This document shows positions 8,476-17,359 of a stretch of 64,000 nucleotides of DNA, piece after piece. The stretch's first letter is position 1. Each line of letters begins with the position of its first letter. The stretch comes from Flavobacteriales bacterium (GTDB lineage Bacteria; Bacteroidota; Bacteroidia; CAIKAF01), in contig JANWKT010000044.1 of the NCBI GenBank assembly GCA_025451235.1, forward strand, positions 25,336 through 89,335, written 5' to 3'. The notes beneath the pieces were generated by a model. It had not been told where the DNA came from. It saw only the letters and a program-made list of their open reading frames with translations, and ran no database searches. The position numbers and the translations under genes were made by a program.

Positions 8476-9759
8476 ATGAAACCACTAGCCTTTGTCCTTG
8501 CCGTATCTATGCTTGCCTTGGCAGCTTGCGGCAACAAAAAAACCACGGATAAGAATTCGAAAAACGATTCTACTCAGGTAGATTCCACAGCAAATAAACC
8601 TGCTCCCAAAGTTGATATTCAATTGGATGACCTGGCAAGATTGCTGGGTGGACTCCCAACCAACCAATATTATAAAAATGCAACAGATAGTAACTTCTAT
8701 CGAAAATATAAAGAGTCAATGGACTTTGAGTGGAATAAAGTGGAGAAGGATTTTAGGCAACCCATTTTAAAATGGACTACCGAAAATGTAAACCATACCC
8801 TGAAAGGAAATAAAACTTGCTTCTACCCATTCAGTGGAGCCGATTTTCTATATGCCAATTTGTTTTTTCCGAATGCGGACAATTATATCCTGATTGGCCT
8901 GGAACCTCCGGGATCCCTGAACGATCCTGACAAGATGAGCAAGGATGAGGTAGGGACCTATTTATATCAGAATGACAATGCCATGGGTGTAAGTCACGAC
9001 AAAGGGTTTTACAGGACCAATTCCATGAGGGTTGACTTTAACAAAAAGCATTTGAACGGAACTGTCCACAATATTTTATTTTATGTAGTTCGTTTGGGTT
9101 ATAAGGTTACAGGGATCAATTATTTTGACCTGGATCCCAGCACCGGTGCACCTCAATATACCAAAGCCGTGTACGGGGAGAAAAATGATAAAAAGGGGGT
9201 AAAGGTGAGCTATACAGATGACAAAGGAAGCGATAAATCCATTTACTACCTGGGATACAATATATGGAACCCCATGCTGACCGGGGAAAAGGACCCGATC
9301 TTTCAATTCATGGATTCGTTTGGCGGACATTATACATTTTTAAAAGCAGCGTCTTATTTATCACAATATCCCGGGTATACTTTGGTACATAACTATATGC
9401 TGAATACTTCCAGCGTTATTATCCAGGATGATAGCGGCATTCCATATAGTAGCTTGAACAACGAAGCCTGGAAAGTGGAACTATGGGGTGATTTCGAAAC
9501 AGTATTGCCTTTATTCCATAATTACAATCAACCAGATTTGAAAAAAGCATATAACGATCAAGGCGAAACAAAAAAACTTCCATTTTTTATTGGCTACAAT
9601 GTTTCGATCGGAAAATCGAACCTGCAATATTGTGTCAGGGACTTTAATAAAAAGCCATTCCTCAAAGAGATCCGCAAAGAGGATATGACGGCCAAAGATG
9701 AAGGCGAAGAGGAGGAAACGAAAGTCACTAAGGTGAAAAAGAAAAACGTTAAGGACTAG
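8476..9759 (+). CDS. large lipoprotein of unknown function
   Basis: The product has 427 residues. The N-terminus MKPLAFVLAVSMLALAAC is a lipoprotein signal with the lipobox LAAC, followed by a polar linker rich in K, N, D and S. The main domain contains FYPFSGADFLYANLFFPN and YILIGLEPPGS, and the C-terminal tail is strongly charged (EEEETKVTKVKKKN). I recognise no named family. The last base of its TAG stop is the first base of the next gene's GTG start, so it is translationally coupled to the permease. It is probably attached to the outer or inner membrane, facing the periplasm. Confidence 0.8.
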   Translation: MKPLAFVLAVSMLALAACGNKKTTDKNSKNDSTQVDSTANKPAPKVDIQLDDLARLLGGLPTNQYYKNATDSNFYRKYKESMDFEWNKVEKDFRQPILKWTTENVNHTLKGNKTCFYPFSGADFLYANLFFPNADNYILIGLEPPGSLNDPDKMSKDEVGTYLYQNDNAMGVSHDKGFYRTNSMRVDFNKKHLNGTVHNILFYVVRLGYKVTGINYFDLDPSTGAPQYTKAVYGEKNDKKGVKVSYTDDKGSDKSIYYLGYNIWNPMLTGEKDPIFQFMDSFGGHYTFLKAASYLSQYPGYTLVHNYMLNTSSVIIQDDSGIPYSSLNNEAWKVELWGDFETVLPLFHNYNQPDLKKAYNDQGETKKLPFFIGYNVSIGKSNLQYCVRDFNKKPFLKEIRKEDMTAKDEGEEEETKVTKVKKKNVKD

Positions 9760-11117
9760 TGTCTAAAAAAACCTCTTATTCATTATATACAGCCACCATG
9801 ATCGTGGTGGCCAATATGATCGGTGCTGGTGTATTTACCAGCCTTGGCTTCCAGGTACTGGGTTTATCGAGTGGTTATTCTATTATCTGGCTATGGTTAT
9901 TAGGGGGGATAGTATCCTTGTTCGGGGCCGGATGCTATGCAGAAATTGCTACCCGGCTGAAAGGATCAGGAGGGGAATATAACTTCTTATCAAAGATTTA
10001 TGGGAATGCGATTGGCTTCTCAGCAGGATGGATCTCTTTTACCGTAGGTTTTGCAGCACCCATTGCTGCAGCTTGTATTGCCCTGGGAACTTATTTCAGC
10101 CGCTCCCTGCATATTTCGAATGTATATGTAGCAGGTATGGAAGTAGCCATATCAAAAGTAATTGCAGTAAATGCATTGCTCCTGCTCACGATCCTTCAAC
10201 TCGTCAGCAAAAAAATAGGGGCCATTTTTCAAAATATATCCACCACCTTTAAGATCATTCTGGTAGCAGTTATCTGCAGCCTGGGATTTATCTTTATCAA
10301 TCACAATGTTACCATAGTTAGTTTTGGCAAAGGGATTCAATGGAACGAGTTGGTCTCCGGATCTTTTTTTATATCCCTGTTTTTTGTTTCTTATGCATAT
10401 AGTGGCTGGAATGCTTCAGCCTATATAGCGGGAGAAATAGAAAACCCCAAAAAGAATATCCCCAGGAGTCTATTATTAGGAACTGGTATTGTTACTGTAT
10501 TATATGTATTGCTGAATCTTGCATTTATGCTGGTACTTCCATTCGACGAGATCAAAGGTCAGGAAGATGTAGGCAGGATATTTTCTACCAAGATATTTGG
10601 GGATATCATTGGTGGATTGATAGGATTGGTGATTTCTATTCTTCTTGTTTCAAGCATTAGCTCTATGATCATTACCGGGCCCAGGGTTACCCGAAGCATG
10701 GGAGAAAATCACGGTTTGTTTAAATGGTTCAGCAAAGCAACCACCACTCAGGTGCCTCAAAGGGCCATCCTTATTCAATCCTTGATCAGTCTGGTCTTTA
10801 TCATTACCTCCAGTTTTGAATCCGTGATCGTGTTTATTGGTTTTACACTCAATATCTTTACCATGCTCACCGTATTCGGCTTATTTATCCTAAGGGCAAA
10901 GGATAAAAAGACCCAATCAACAACCCATGGTTATAAAGTATTCGGATACCCGGTAGTACCTGCCTTGTTCATATTGATATATTTGTTTATGCTGGGTTTT
11001 GGTCTCTATAGAAAGCCTGTAGAATCATTTGTTGGCCTGGGATTTGCTGTACTTGGGGTAGTGATTTATGCAATTAGTCCGAACAAGAAAATATCAAAAT
11101 CTAAAGACAACCCTTAG
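9759..11117 (+). CDS. APC-family amino-acid permease
   Basis: The product has 452 residues with about 12 hydrophobic helices. The start of helix 1, VVANMIGAGVFTSLGFQ, carries the GxG substrate-binding turn (IGAGVF) typical of amino acid/polyamine/organocation transporters. The start is GTG at 9759 and overlaps the previous stop by one base; AAGGAC about 8 nt upstream is a usable ribosome site. It is predicted to import or exchange amino acids across the inner membrane; the substrate cannot be told from sequence. The next gene starts inside its last 50 nt, so the three genes form one operon. Confidence 0.88.
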   Translation: MSKKTSYSLYTATMIVVANMIGAGVFTSLGFQVLGLSSGYSIIWLWLLGGIVSLFGAGCYAEIATRLKGSGGEYNFLSKIYGNAIGFSAGWISFTVGFAAPIAAACIALGTYFSRSLHISNVYVAGMEVAISKVIAVNALLLLTILQLVSKKIGAIFQNISTTFKIILVAVICSLGFIFINHNVTIVSFGKGIQWNELVSGSFFISLFFVSYAYSGWNASAYIAGEIENPKKNIPRSLLLGTGIVTVLYVLLNLAFMLVLPFDEIKGQEDVGRIFSTKIFGDIIGGLIGLVISILLVSSISSMIITGPRVTRSMGENHGLFKWFSKATTTQVPQRAILIQSLISLVFIITSSFESVIVFIGFTLNIFTMLTVFGLFILRAKDKKTQSTTHGYKVFGYPVVPALFILIYLFMLGFGLYRKPVESFVGLGFAVLGVVIYAISPNKKISKSKDNP

Positions 11118-12375
11118 TTGCCTGATTTTCTATTGGTCGTTTAGTGTATTTTCTTCTGCCCAGTTTAGTTTTTCAGAGAATTCCTTCTCCCCCGTTATCG
11201 ATAGCTTATTCAAAACCGAAAAATCTTTTTTCGAGAAGTATGCCAATTTTAGAAATTTCTATAAGATCCAGATCATTTATACCCAAATAGACCGAGATGC
11301 AAAAAATAATCCCAGCTTTACCCATCATACCTGGAGGTTAAGCTCTGATGAATATTTTAATCCAGCCAGTTTTGTAAAAGTCCCTGCCGCCATTTTTGCC
11401 ATGGAAAAGGTCAATAACGAATTGAGCAAATATGGGATCGACAAGTACAGTCCTACGTTATTTGAGAGAAGCCAGGAATGCCAGCAGGAACAAGTATGGG
11501 ATTCCACCTGTATCTGCTTATATCCCAACATTGCCCATTTCATTAAAAGAGCATTGATCGTAAGCGAAAATAGTCCCTATAAAAGACTCTATGAATTCCT
11601 GGGCCAGGAATATATTCAAAACCGATTAAAGAAGATTGGATTTGAAGGTACCAGAATTATTCAGCGATTTGTAAGTGATTGTGATGAAGAAGGGAACCGC
11701 TATACGAATGCCATCAATTTTTTTGATGCCGATAGCAATTTATTATACCGCCAACCTGAACAATACAATGCCCACTATATGCATGGCAAGGATTCAACCT
11801 TCATGATCGGCAACTATATCATGGATGGCCGCAAGAAAATAAGAGGTGGTAAAGACTTTTCCAATTCAAACCGGGTTCTTCTGCATCATATCCACCAATT
11901 CATGATGGCTGTCTTCTTTCCTAAACAAATGCCCAAAGAACTACAATTCAATTTAAACCAGGACGACCTGAACCTGATGAGAAAATACCTGGGATTAAAT
12001 CCGGAAGAGTCGATCGATCCAAAATATGATATGAATGAGTATTGGCCGGCTTACAACAACTATTTTTTTTATGGCCAAGGCAGGCATGCTGCTATGATGC
12101 CCCAGGTACGCATATTCAATAAGGTGGCCATGGCTTATGGGTTTCTTTCTGAAACTGCGTATGTGGCAGACTTTAAAAACAAGCGGGAATTCTTTTTATC
12201 CGCCACTATATACGTTAACGAAGACGGCGTGCTGCTTGACAATAAATATGATTATGCCGATGTAGGCATGCCCTTTTTGCAAAACTTATCCTGGCTGATT
12301 TATAAGCATGAATTGAAAAGGAAGTTGGCCCATGAACCTGACTTTGCCGAACTTGAACAATTGTTCACCAAATAA
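11068..12375 (+). CDS. serine hydrolase with class A beta-lactamase-like fold
   Basis: The product has 435 residues. It overlaps the permease by 50 nt; no nearer ATG, GTG or TTG was seen that would keep the hydrophobic export signal (LSCLIFYWSFSVFSSAQ). The domain shows an SxxK motif (Ser101-Phe-Val-Lys104 in NPASFVKVPAAIF) and an SxN-like motif (Ser166-Glu-Asn168). The third motif, usually KTG, reads NKVAMAYG, so Lys is kept but Thr-Gly is lost. Family members hydrolyse beta-lactams or process peptidoglycan or peptide substrates. The changed third motif argues against an ordinary beta-lactamase. Coupling to an amino-acid permease hints at peptide or cell-wall turnover, which is only an inference. 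Confidence 0.75.
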   Translation: MQLVRTRKYQNLKTTLSCLIFYWSFSVFSSAQFSFSENSFSPVIDSLFKTEKSFFEKYANFRNFYKIQIIYTQIDRDAKNNPSFTHHTWRLSSDEYFNPASFVKVPAAIFAMEKVNNELSKYGIDKYSPTLFERSQECQQEQVWDSTCICLYPNIAHFIKRALIVSENSPYKRLYEFLGQEYIQNRLKKIGFEGTRIIQRFVSDCDEEGNRYTNAINFFDADSNLLYRQPEQYNAHYMHGKDSTFMIGNYIMDGRKKIRGGKDFSNSNRVLLHHIHQFMMAVFFPKQMPKELQFNLNQDDLNLMRKYLGLNPEESIDPKYDMNEYWPAYNNYFFYGQGRHAAMMPQVRIFNKVAMAYGFLSETAYVADFKNKREFFLSATIYVNEDGVLLDNKYDYADVGMPFLQNLSWLIYKHELKRKLAHEPDFAELEQLFTK

Positions 12376-12544
12376 GTTCAAAATGAGAAATGGAGTCTCA
12401 TTTTTTCAAATACGCAGCCCTGCTTTTCATATCCATTCATCCTAACTTATTCTTCTCCAATTATTTTCTTTCCCTTGATGAAAAAAATGACCTGCAGGGC
12501 ATCTTATTTGGGGATTTATTCATTTATCAAATAAAACAATGATT

Positions 12545-12979
12545 ATGAAAACCCTGAAAAGAATATTTTATCCGGCCATTCTCCTCCTTGGTATTTCCTT
12601 TTTATCTGCCTGCAACAATGGAGCTACACGCCGAGAAAAAGCTGAAACCCAGGCTGACATCGACAGCCTTCAGCGGGAAAAAGAAAAACTGAACATGAAA
12701 TTGGAGGCGCAAAAGAAAAAAATAGACGACCGTATTGCGGAGTTGAAAGAGGAAAAGAAAGAAGTCAAGGAAAAAGAGGCCACTGAGTTTTATGATAGGT
12801 CCATTGATCGTTTGAATAAAGCCAGTGATAGCCTGCAAGTAAAAATGGACCGGTTTGATAAAGAAACCGAAAAGGATTGGAAGCAGCTTAAAAAAGAAAT
12901 GGACGAAGCATTTGATTCAGCTGAAAGAGAGTGGGAAGATGTGAGAAAAGCGATTGCTGATTTCTTTAAAACAAAATAA
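12545..12979 (+). CDS. coiled-coil lipoprotein
   Basis: The product has 144 residues from ATG 12545; an ATG two codons upstream is equally possible. The signal MKTLKRIFYPAILLLGISFLSAC ends in a lipobox. The rest (about 25-144) is almost entirely charged helix rich in K, E, D and R (for example KLNMKLEAQKKKIDDRIAEL), typical of a long coiled coil. No family is recognised. It may be a periplasmic or outer-membrane structural lipoprotein. It is monocistronic and ends at a strong bidirectional terminator. Confidence 0.75.
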   Translation: MKTLKRIFYPAILLLGISFLSACNNGATRREKAETQADIDSLQREKEKLNMKLEAQKKKIDDRIAELKEEKKEVKEKEATEFYDRSIDRLNKASDSLQVKMDRFDKETEKDWKQLKKEMDEAFDSAEREWEDVRKAIADFFKTK

Positions 12980-12984
12980 GCATT

Positions 12985-13021
12985 AAAAAAGCCGCCCCGG
13001 TTGAACCGGGGCGACTTTTTT
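12985..13021. terminator. bidirectional intrinsic terminator
   Basis: CGCCCCGG (12993-13000) pairs perfectly with CCGGGGCG (13006-13013) around a TTGAA loop. It is flanked by A6 on the left and T6 on the right. It lies between convergent genes and can serve both. Confidence 0.9.
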
Positions 13022-13023
13022 GT

Positions 13024-14643
13024 TTAATCTTTTTTCTCGAAGTCGGATGCCTTCGGCATAATATCACTTGGGTTATGAAGTTTAGATCTCCTTCTACCAT
13101 AGGCAAAGTAAATGATCAACCCTAATACCATCCAAATGGCAGCTACACTTAAAGTAGTTAAATCCAAGCTAATGATCATCAGCAAACAAATACCTGCCCC
13201 TAAAACCGCCACTAGCGGGCCTAATGGTGCCTTAAACGGTCGCTTTATTTCGGGTGATTTTATCCTCATGATGAATACGCCTATGCTCACCAAAACAAAG
13301 GCGAATAACGTCCCGAAAGAAGTTAAATCACCGGCCACGTGAATTGGCACAAAAGCTGCAAATAGGCCTACAAAAACAAAGAGAATCATATTTGCTTTAT
13401 AAGGAGTTTTGAATTTCGGATGTAAAACACTGAATGCTTTTGGTAATAATCCATCCTTGCTCATAGAGAAAAACACACGGCTTTGTCCCATTAGCATCAC
13501 CAGAATTACAGATGAAAATCCTGCAAGGATCGCTATGGTAACCGAAGTGGAAAGCCAGCTAAATCTAGGAATCCAGGTACCTCTGGGATCTACAATATTT
13601 CCGGCGGCGTCAATGGCATTCCCATTTGCATCCATTGTATGCGCTATTGGTTCAAAATGACCAGCCATATGATCGATTGCATATACTACCGACGCTTCGC
13701 CACCTTTTGCAGGATCCGCAAAATCTTTCCAGTTGGCAACACCTGTCAATACGTGTCCAAAGAGTATGTATAAAATGGTACAAACGACCAATGATCCAAG
13801 AATTCCAATAGGCATATCGCGTTTTGGGTTTTTAGCTTCCTGTGCTGCAGTTGAAACGGCATCAAATCCGATAAAAGCAAAAAATACTATAGCAGCTCCA
13901 CCCAATATTCCCCCAAATCCATGTCTAAAGAAGCTCTTGTAACTATTGTGAACCGTTCCATCCGGATTCAACACATCAGGTGTGTTTTCAGGAATCATGT
14001 AAGGGGTATAATTGGTAGGATTGATAAACTGCCATCCGATAAAAATAAATAACAACACGATCGCCACTTTTACAAATACAATGATCATATTGATAACGGC
14101 TGATTCCTGTGTTCCCTTGATTAATAATAAAGTAAGAGCTACAAGGATTCCTATGGCCGGTATATTCATAATTCCCCGTACTCCGGATTTCGACATCTCA
14201 AACGGGGAATGGCACCATTCATAGGGGATCTTGCCTCCTAACAAGTTGTTAAGGTATTCACTCCATGCAATTGAAACAGTGGCTGCCCCCAAGGCATATT
14301 CCATGATCAAGGCCCACCCAATGATCCAGGCCACCACCTCACCCATGGTTACATAACTATAAGCATAAGCGCTCCCTGCTATGGGGATCATTGAAGCAAA
14401 TTCCGCATAACATAAGCCGGCAAATAAACATCCAATGGCAGCTACTACAAAGGCCAACGTAACAGCGGGTCCTGATGCCTGGCCAGCAGCAGCAGCAGTT
14501 CTTACAAATAATCCTGCACCAATAATGGCCCCAATTCCAAGGGCGATCAGGTTCCCGGCTCCCAGGGTTCGTTTCAATCCTTTCCCTGAATCCTCTGCCT
14601 GTGCAAGCATGTCGCCTAAAGGCTTTGTTCTGAATAAACTCAT
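13024..14643 (-). CDS. cationic amino-acid transporter (CAT-type APC permease)
   Basis: The product has 539 residues with about 12-14 membrane helices. The start LGAGNLIALGIGAIIGAGLFVRT and the CYAEFASMIPIAGSAYAYSY segment are hallmarks of the CAT/YfnA branch of APC transporters. A loop of about 60 residues (about 320-375) contains MDANGNAIDAAGNIVDPRG. The C-terminal end carries a further hydrophobic pair and a basic tail. It is expected to take up arginine, lysine or other amino acids with protons. It is distinct from the shorter APC permease at 9759-11117. It shares the terminator at 12985-13021 with the convergent lipoprotein gene. Confidence 0.9.
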   Translation of the reverse strand: MSLFRTKPLGDMLAQAEDSGKGLKRTLGAGNLIALGIGAIIGAGLFVRTAAAAGQASGPAVTLAFVVAAIGCLFAGLCYAEFASMIPIAGSAYAYSYVTMGEVVAWIIGWALIMEYALGAATVSIAWSEYLNNLLGGKIPYEWCHSPFEMSKSGVRGIMNIPAIGILVALTLLLIKGTQESAVINMIIVFVKVAIVLLFIFIGWQFINPTNYTPYMIPENTPDVLNPDGTVHNSYKSFFRHGFGGILGGAAIVFFAFIGFDAVSTAAQEAKNPKRDMPIGILGSLVVCTILYILFGHVLTGVANWKDFADPAKGGEASVVYAIDHMAGHFEPIAHTMDANGNAIDAAGNIVDPRGTWIPRFSWLSTSVTIAILAGFSSVILVMLMGQSRVFFSMSKDGLLPKAFSVLHPKFKTPYKANMILFVFVGLFAAFVPIHVAGDLTSFGTLFAFVLVSIGVFIMRIKSPEIKRPFKAPLGPLVAVLGAGICLLMIISLDLTTLSVAAIWMVLGLIIYFAYGRRRSKLHNPSDIMPKASDFEKKD

Positions 14644-14743
14644 ATGTTCAGTGGTCTATTGATAAATATGGGATGAAAATACATAATTATTTAATATAGG
14701 TATTAATCCTGGTTTTTTATTGAAATTCAGTCCATTATCTACC

Positions 14744-15229
14744 TCACCTGCGAAGGAGAGACAAGCCAACAAAAGGGGCCCAGATAAACAATACCGACAA
14801 TAGAAGTCTTACCCATACCAACAGGAAGTGGGGATATTTAAAACTAACACCAATACTTACCAAGGTAAGAAGGATCAAAAAACCTGCCCCCACCGTTAGC
14901 ATCATTTGAGCCATTGGAAGTTTCAACATGGATTCCCAGAGACCAATGGTAACAACAGCCATACAAAGTCCGCCTACAAGTCCAAAGATCATTTTAGCAA
15001 TGGTATATACATTGCCTTTGGGATTCTTCATCAGATCCTTTGGATTTACATTCGAAAAAATAAGAATGCCTAGCAACATATAATATGTGGCAAGGGTAAG
15101 CAAGCTAATGGTGAGTGTAAGATTGGCGAAAGACCAATGAAGGATTTTAAACCAAACTCCTAAATACACCAATAACCCCAGTATTACTTCAGGGATGGCA
15201 ATCAATAAGAAGGGTTTTAGTTCTTTCAT
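14744..15229 (-). CDS. polytopic membrane protein with FKILHW motif
   Basis: The product has 161 residues with four or five hydrophobic helices. Helix 1 is followed by LGVWFKILHWSFANLTLT; an F-K-[IM]-x-H-W signature followed by a small-residue helix is common in GldL-like and related small Bacteroidota membrane proteins. The start codon directly abuts the metG stop (0 nt between), so it is translated from the metG mRNA. Function unknown; the GldL resemblance is limited to this first hairpin. Confidence 0.7.
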   Translation of the reverse strand: MKELKPFLLIAIPEVILGLLVYLGVWFKILHWSFANLTLTISLLTLATYYMLLGILIFSNVNPKDLMKNPKGNVYTIAKMIFGLVGGLCMAVVTIGLWESMLKLPMAQMMLTVGAGFLILLTLVSIGVSFKYPHFLLVWVRLLLSVLFIWAPFVGLSLLRR

Positions 15230-17314
15230 TTATTTTACAATCGCCCCATTGGGTGATTTGCCTTCTGTAGGACTTACAAATTTCAAACTTCCATCAGGTG
15301 CTTCCGCCATCAATATCATTCCCTGTGATTCAATTCCTGCCAGCATCCGGGGTTCTAAATTCACCAATATCAATACTTGTTGACCTATCACTTCTTCCGG
15401 AGAAAAATATTCTGCAATTCCACTCACCACTGTTCTTTCGTCAATACCGGTGTTGATGGTAAGCTTTAATAGTTTCTTGGTCTTAGCCACTTTTTCCGCA
15501 GTCAAAATAGTTCCAACACGGATATCCATTTTCGAAAAATCATCGTAACTAATGCTTTCTTTTTGTGCAGGAATGTTCGTTGGTTCCATATTCAATTTTT
15601 TAGCTTCTTCCAATCTCAACAATTGTTTTTCGATCACATCGTCTTCGATCTTGCTGAATAAATGTTCCGCAGGATTTATTTGATGATGATTGGGTAGGGT
15701 TAATTCATCTTCCCAACCATACACTTCCTTGGGCATATTCACCATTCTGAATATTTTTTTAGCAGTATCCGGCATAAAGGGCTGGATCACTGCAGCCAGG
15801 TGAAGAATGAGAATGAGATTGTTGTTAAGTATCTCTCTTACCTTCACTGGATCGGTAGCAAATAATTTCCATGGTTCCAGATCCGTTAAATATTTATTTC
15901 CGAACCGTGCTAACTCCATGGCGTCAAATTGTGCCTGACGAAATTTATACTGTTCCAGGTTTGCACCCAATGCATCATATATCTTTCCTACAAAATCATG
16001 TAAGGCTTGATCCGTAAAATCAAGTTGATCTGTGGCGGATTCTATTTTACCTGAAAAATATTTATGATACAAAACCATTACCCGGTTCACATAATTTCCA
16101 AGAATAGACAACAATTCACTGTTCACCCTTGTTTGAAAATCCTTCCAGGTAAATTCACTATCCCCATTTTCCGGTGCTATACTCGTAAGAACATAACGCA
16201 GTTCATCACGTCGTCCAGGAAAATCTTCCAGGTATTCATGTAGCCAAACTGCATGATTTCTAGAAGTGGAAATTTTATCTCCTTCCAAATTCAAAAACTC
16301 GTTGGCAGGAATATTATCTGGTAATATATAACCACCATTCTCTTTTAAAATAATAGGAAAAATAATACAATGGAAAACAATATTGTCCTTACCTATAAAG
16401 TGCAATAACTTGGTATCCTCACTTTTCCAATAAGGTTCCCAATCTTTTCCCGCATCTTTTGCCCATTGTTTGGTAGCACTGATATAACCAATGGGAGCAT
16501 CCAGCCAAACATACAATACCTTTCCCTTGGCTTCAGGCAATGGAACCGGAACACCCCAGTCCAGATCACGGGTCATGGCCCTGGGTCTTAACCCGTCTTT
16601 TAACCAGCTTAAACATTGTCCTTTTACATTCCCTTTCCATTCTTCAGGATCATGCCAGGCGATCGGCTTTTCCATACCCGTAAACTTGCCGGTCTTGATC
16701 CATTCTTCCACCCATTGCTGTGAATCCTGCATAGGTAAAAACCAATGTTCCGTGGTTTTTAGCACTGGAGGTTTTTTACTGAGGATAGAATGTGGATTGA
16801 TCAGATCTGTTGGGCTTAATGCCGTTCCACATTTTTCACATTGATCACCATACGCATTTGGATTAGCACATTTTGGGCAAGTACCCATAATATATCTATC
16901 TGCCAGGAACTGGTTAAATTCTTCGTCATAGAATTGTTCTGTAGTCTCTACAGTAAGTTTCCCGTTCTTCAGCAATGTTTTAAAAATTTCCTGGGCAGTT
17001 TCATAATGTAATGGATCGCTGGTGCGATGATAAATATCGAACGAGATCCCAAAATCCTCAAATGCTTTTTTATTCAGGATATGATATTTATCAATGATCT
17101 CTTTAGGAGTAATTCCTTCTTTTTTGGCTCTGAGGGTAATCGCTGCACCATGCTCATCACTTCCACAAATAAAAGCTACATCCCGTTTCCAAAGTCTTAA
17201 ATACCTTACATAGATATCCGCGGGCAAATAAGCACCGGCTATATGACCAATATGCAAAGGCCCATTGGCATAAGGCAAAGCCGAAGTAACCGTATATCTT
17301 TTTGGTACAGACAT
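15230..17314 (-). CDS. metG: methionyl-tRNA synthetase
   Basis: The product has 694 residues and charges tRNA-Met. The class I signatures are HIGH as PLHIGHIAGA near residue 20 and KMSKS as DKISTS. The zinc-binding insertion CPKCANPNAYGDQCEKCG supports the bacterial MetG1 type. The C-terminal approximately 110 residues are the EMAP/Trbp111-like tRNA-binding domain (FSKMDIRVGTILTAEKV, VNLEPRMLAGIESQGMIL), which also mediates dimerisation. A GTG at 17320 is in frame, but the ATG at 17314 gives the conserved start and lies exactly 5 nt after a TATTTTTG promoter element, so ATG is chosen. It is probably a leaderless message. Confidence 0.97.
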   Translation of the reverse strand: MSVPKRYTVTSALPYANGPLHIGHIAGAYLPADIYVRYLRLWKRDVAFICGSDEHGAAITLRAKKEGITPKEIIDKYHILNKKAFEDFGISFDIYHRTSDPLHYETAQEIFKTLLKNGKLTVETTEQFYDEEFNQFLADRYIMGTCPKCANPNAYGDQCEKCGTALSPTDLINPHSILSKKPPVLKTTEHWFLPMQDSQQWVEEWIKTGKFTGMEKPIAWHDPEEWKGNVKGQCLSWLKDGLRPRAMTRDLDWGVPVPLPEAKGKVLYVWLDAPIGYISATKQWAKDAGKDWEPYWKSEDTKLLHFIGKDNIVFHCIIFPIILKENGGYILPDNIPANEFLNLEGDKISTSRNHAVWLHEYLEDFPGRRDELRYVLTSIAPENGDSEFTWKDFQTRVNSELLSILGNYVNRVMVLYHKYFSGKIESATDQLDFTDQALHDFVGKIYDALGANLEQYKFRQAQFDAMELARFGNKYLTDLEPWKLFATDPVKVREILNNNLILILHLAAVIQPFMPDTAKKIFRMVNMPKEVYGWEDELTLPNHHQINPAEHLFSKIEDDVIEKQLLRLEEAKKLNMEPTNIPAQKESISYDDFSKMDIRVGTILTAEKVAKTKKLLKLTINTGIDERTVVSGIAEYFSPEEVIGQQVLILVNLEPRMLAGIESQGMILMAEAPDGSLKFVSPTEGKSPNGAIVK

Positions 17315-17319
17315 TTGCA

Positions 17320-17327
17320 CAAAAATA
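17320..17327 (-). promoter_or_regulatory. -7 element of metG, probable leaderless promoter
   Basis: The minus strand reads TATTTTTG (TAnnTTTG), then 5 nt (TGCAA), then the metG ATG. Transcription starting about 6-7 nt past the box would begin at or next to the start codon. Confidence 0.5.
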
Positions 17328-17359
17328 AGGAAAATGTTGGTCCCAACGAAAGTTGGTTG

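Noticed and set aside
17315..17320. GTG start for metG
   Set aside because: The ATG 6 nt downstream gives the conserved N-terminus and the 5-nt spacing to the promoter box; the GTG overlaps that box.
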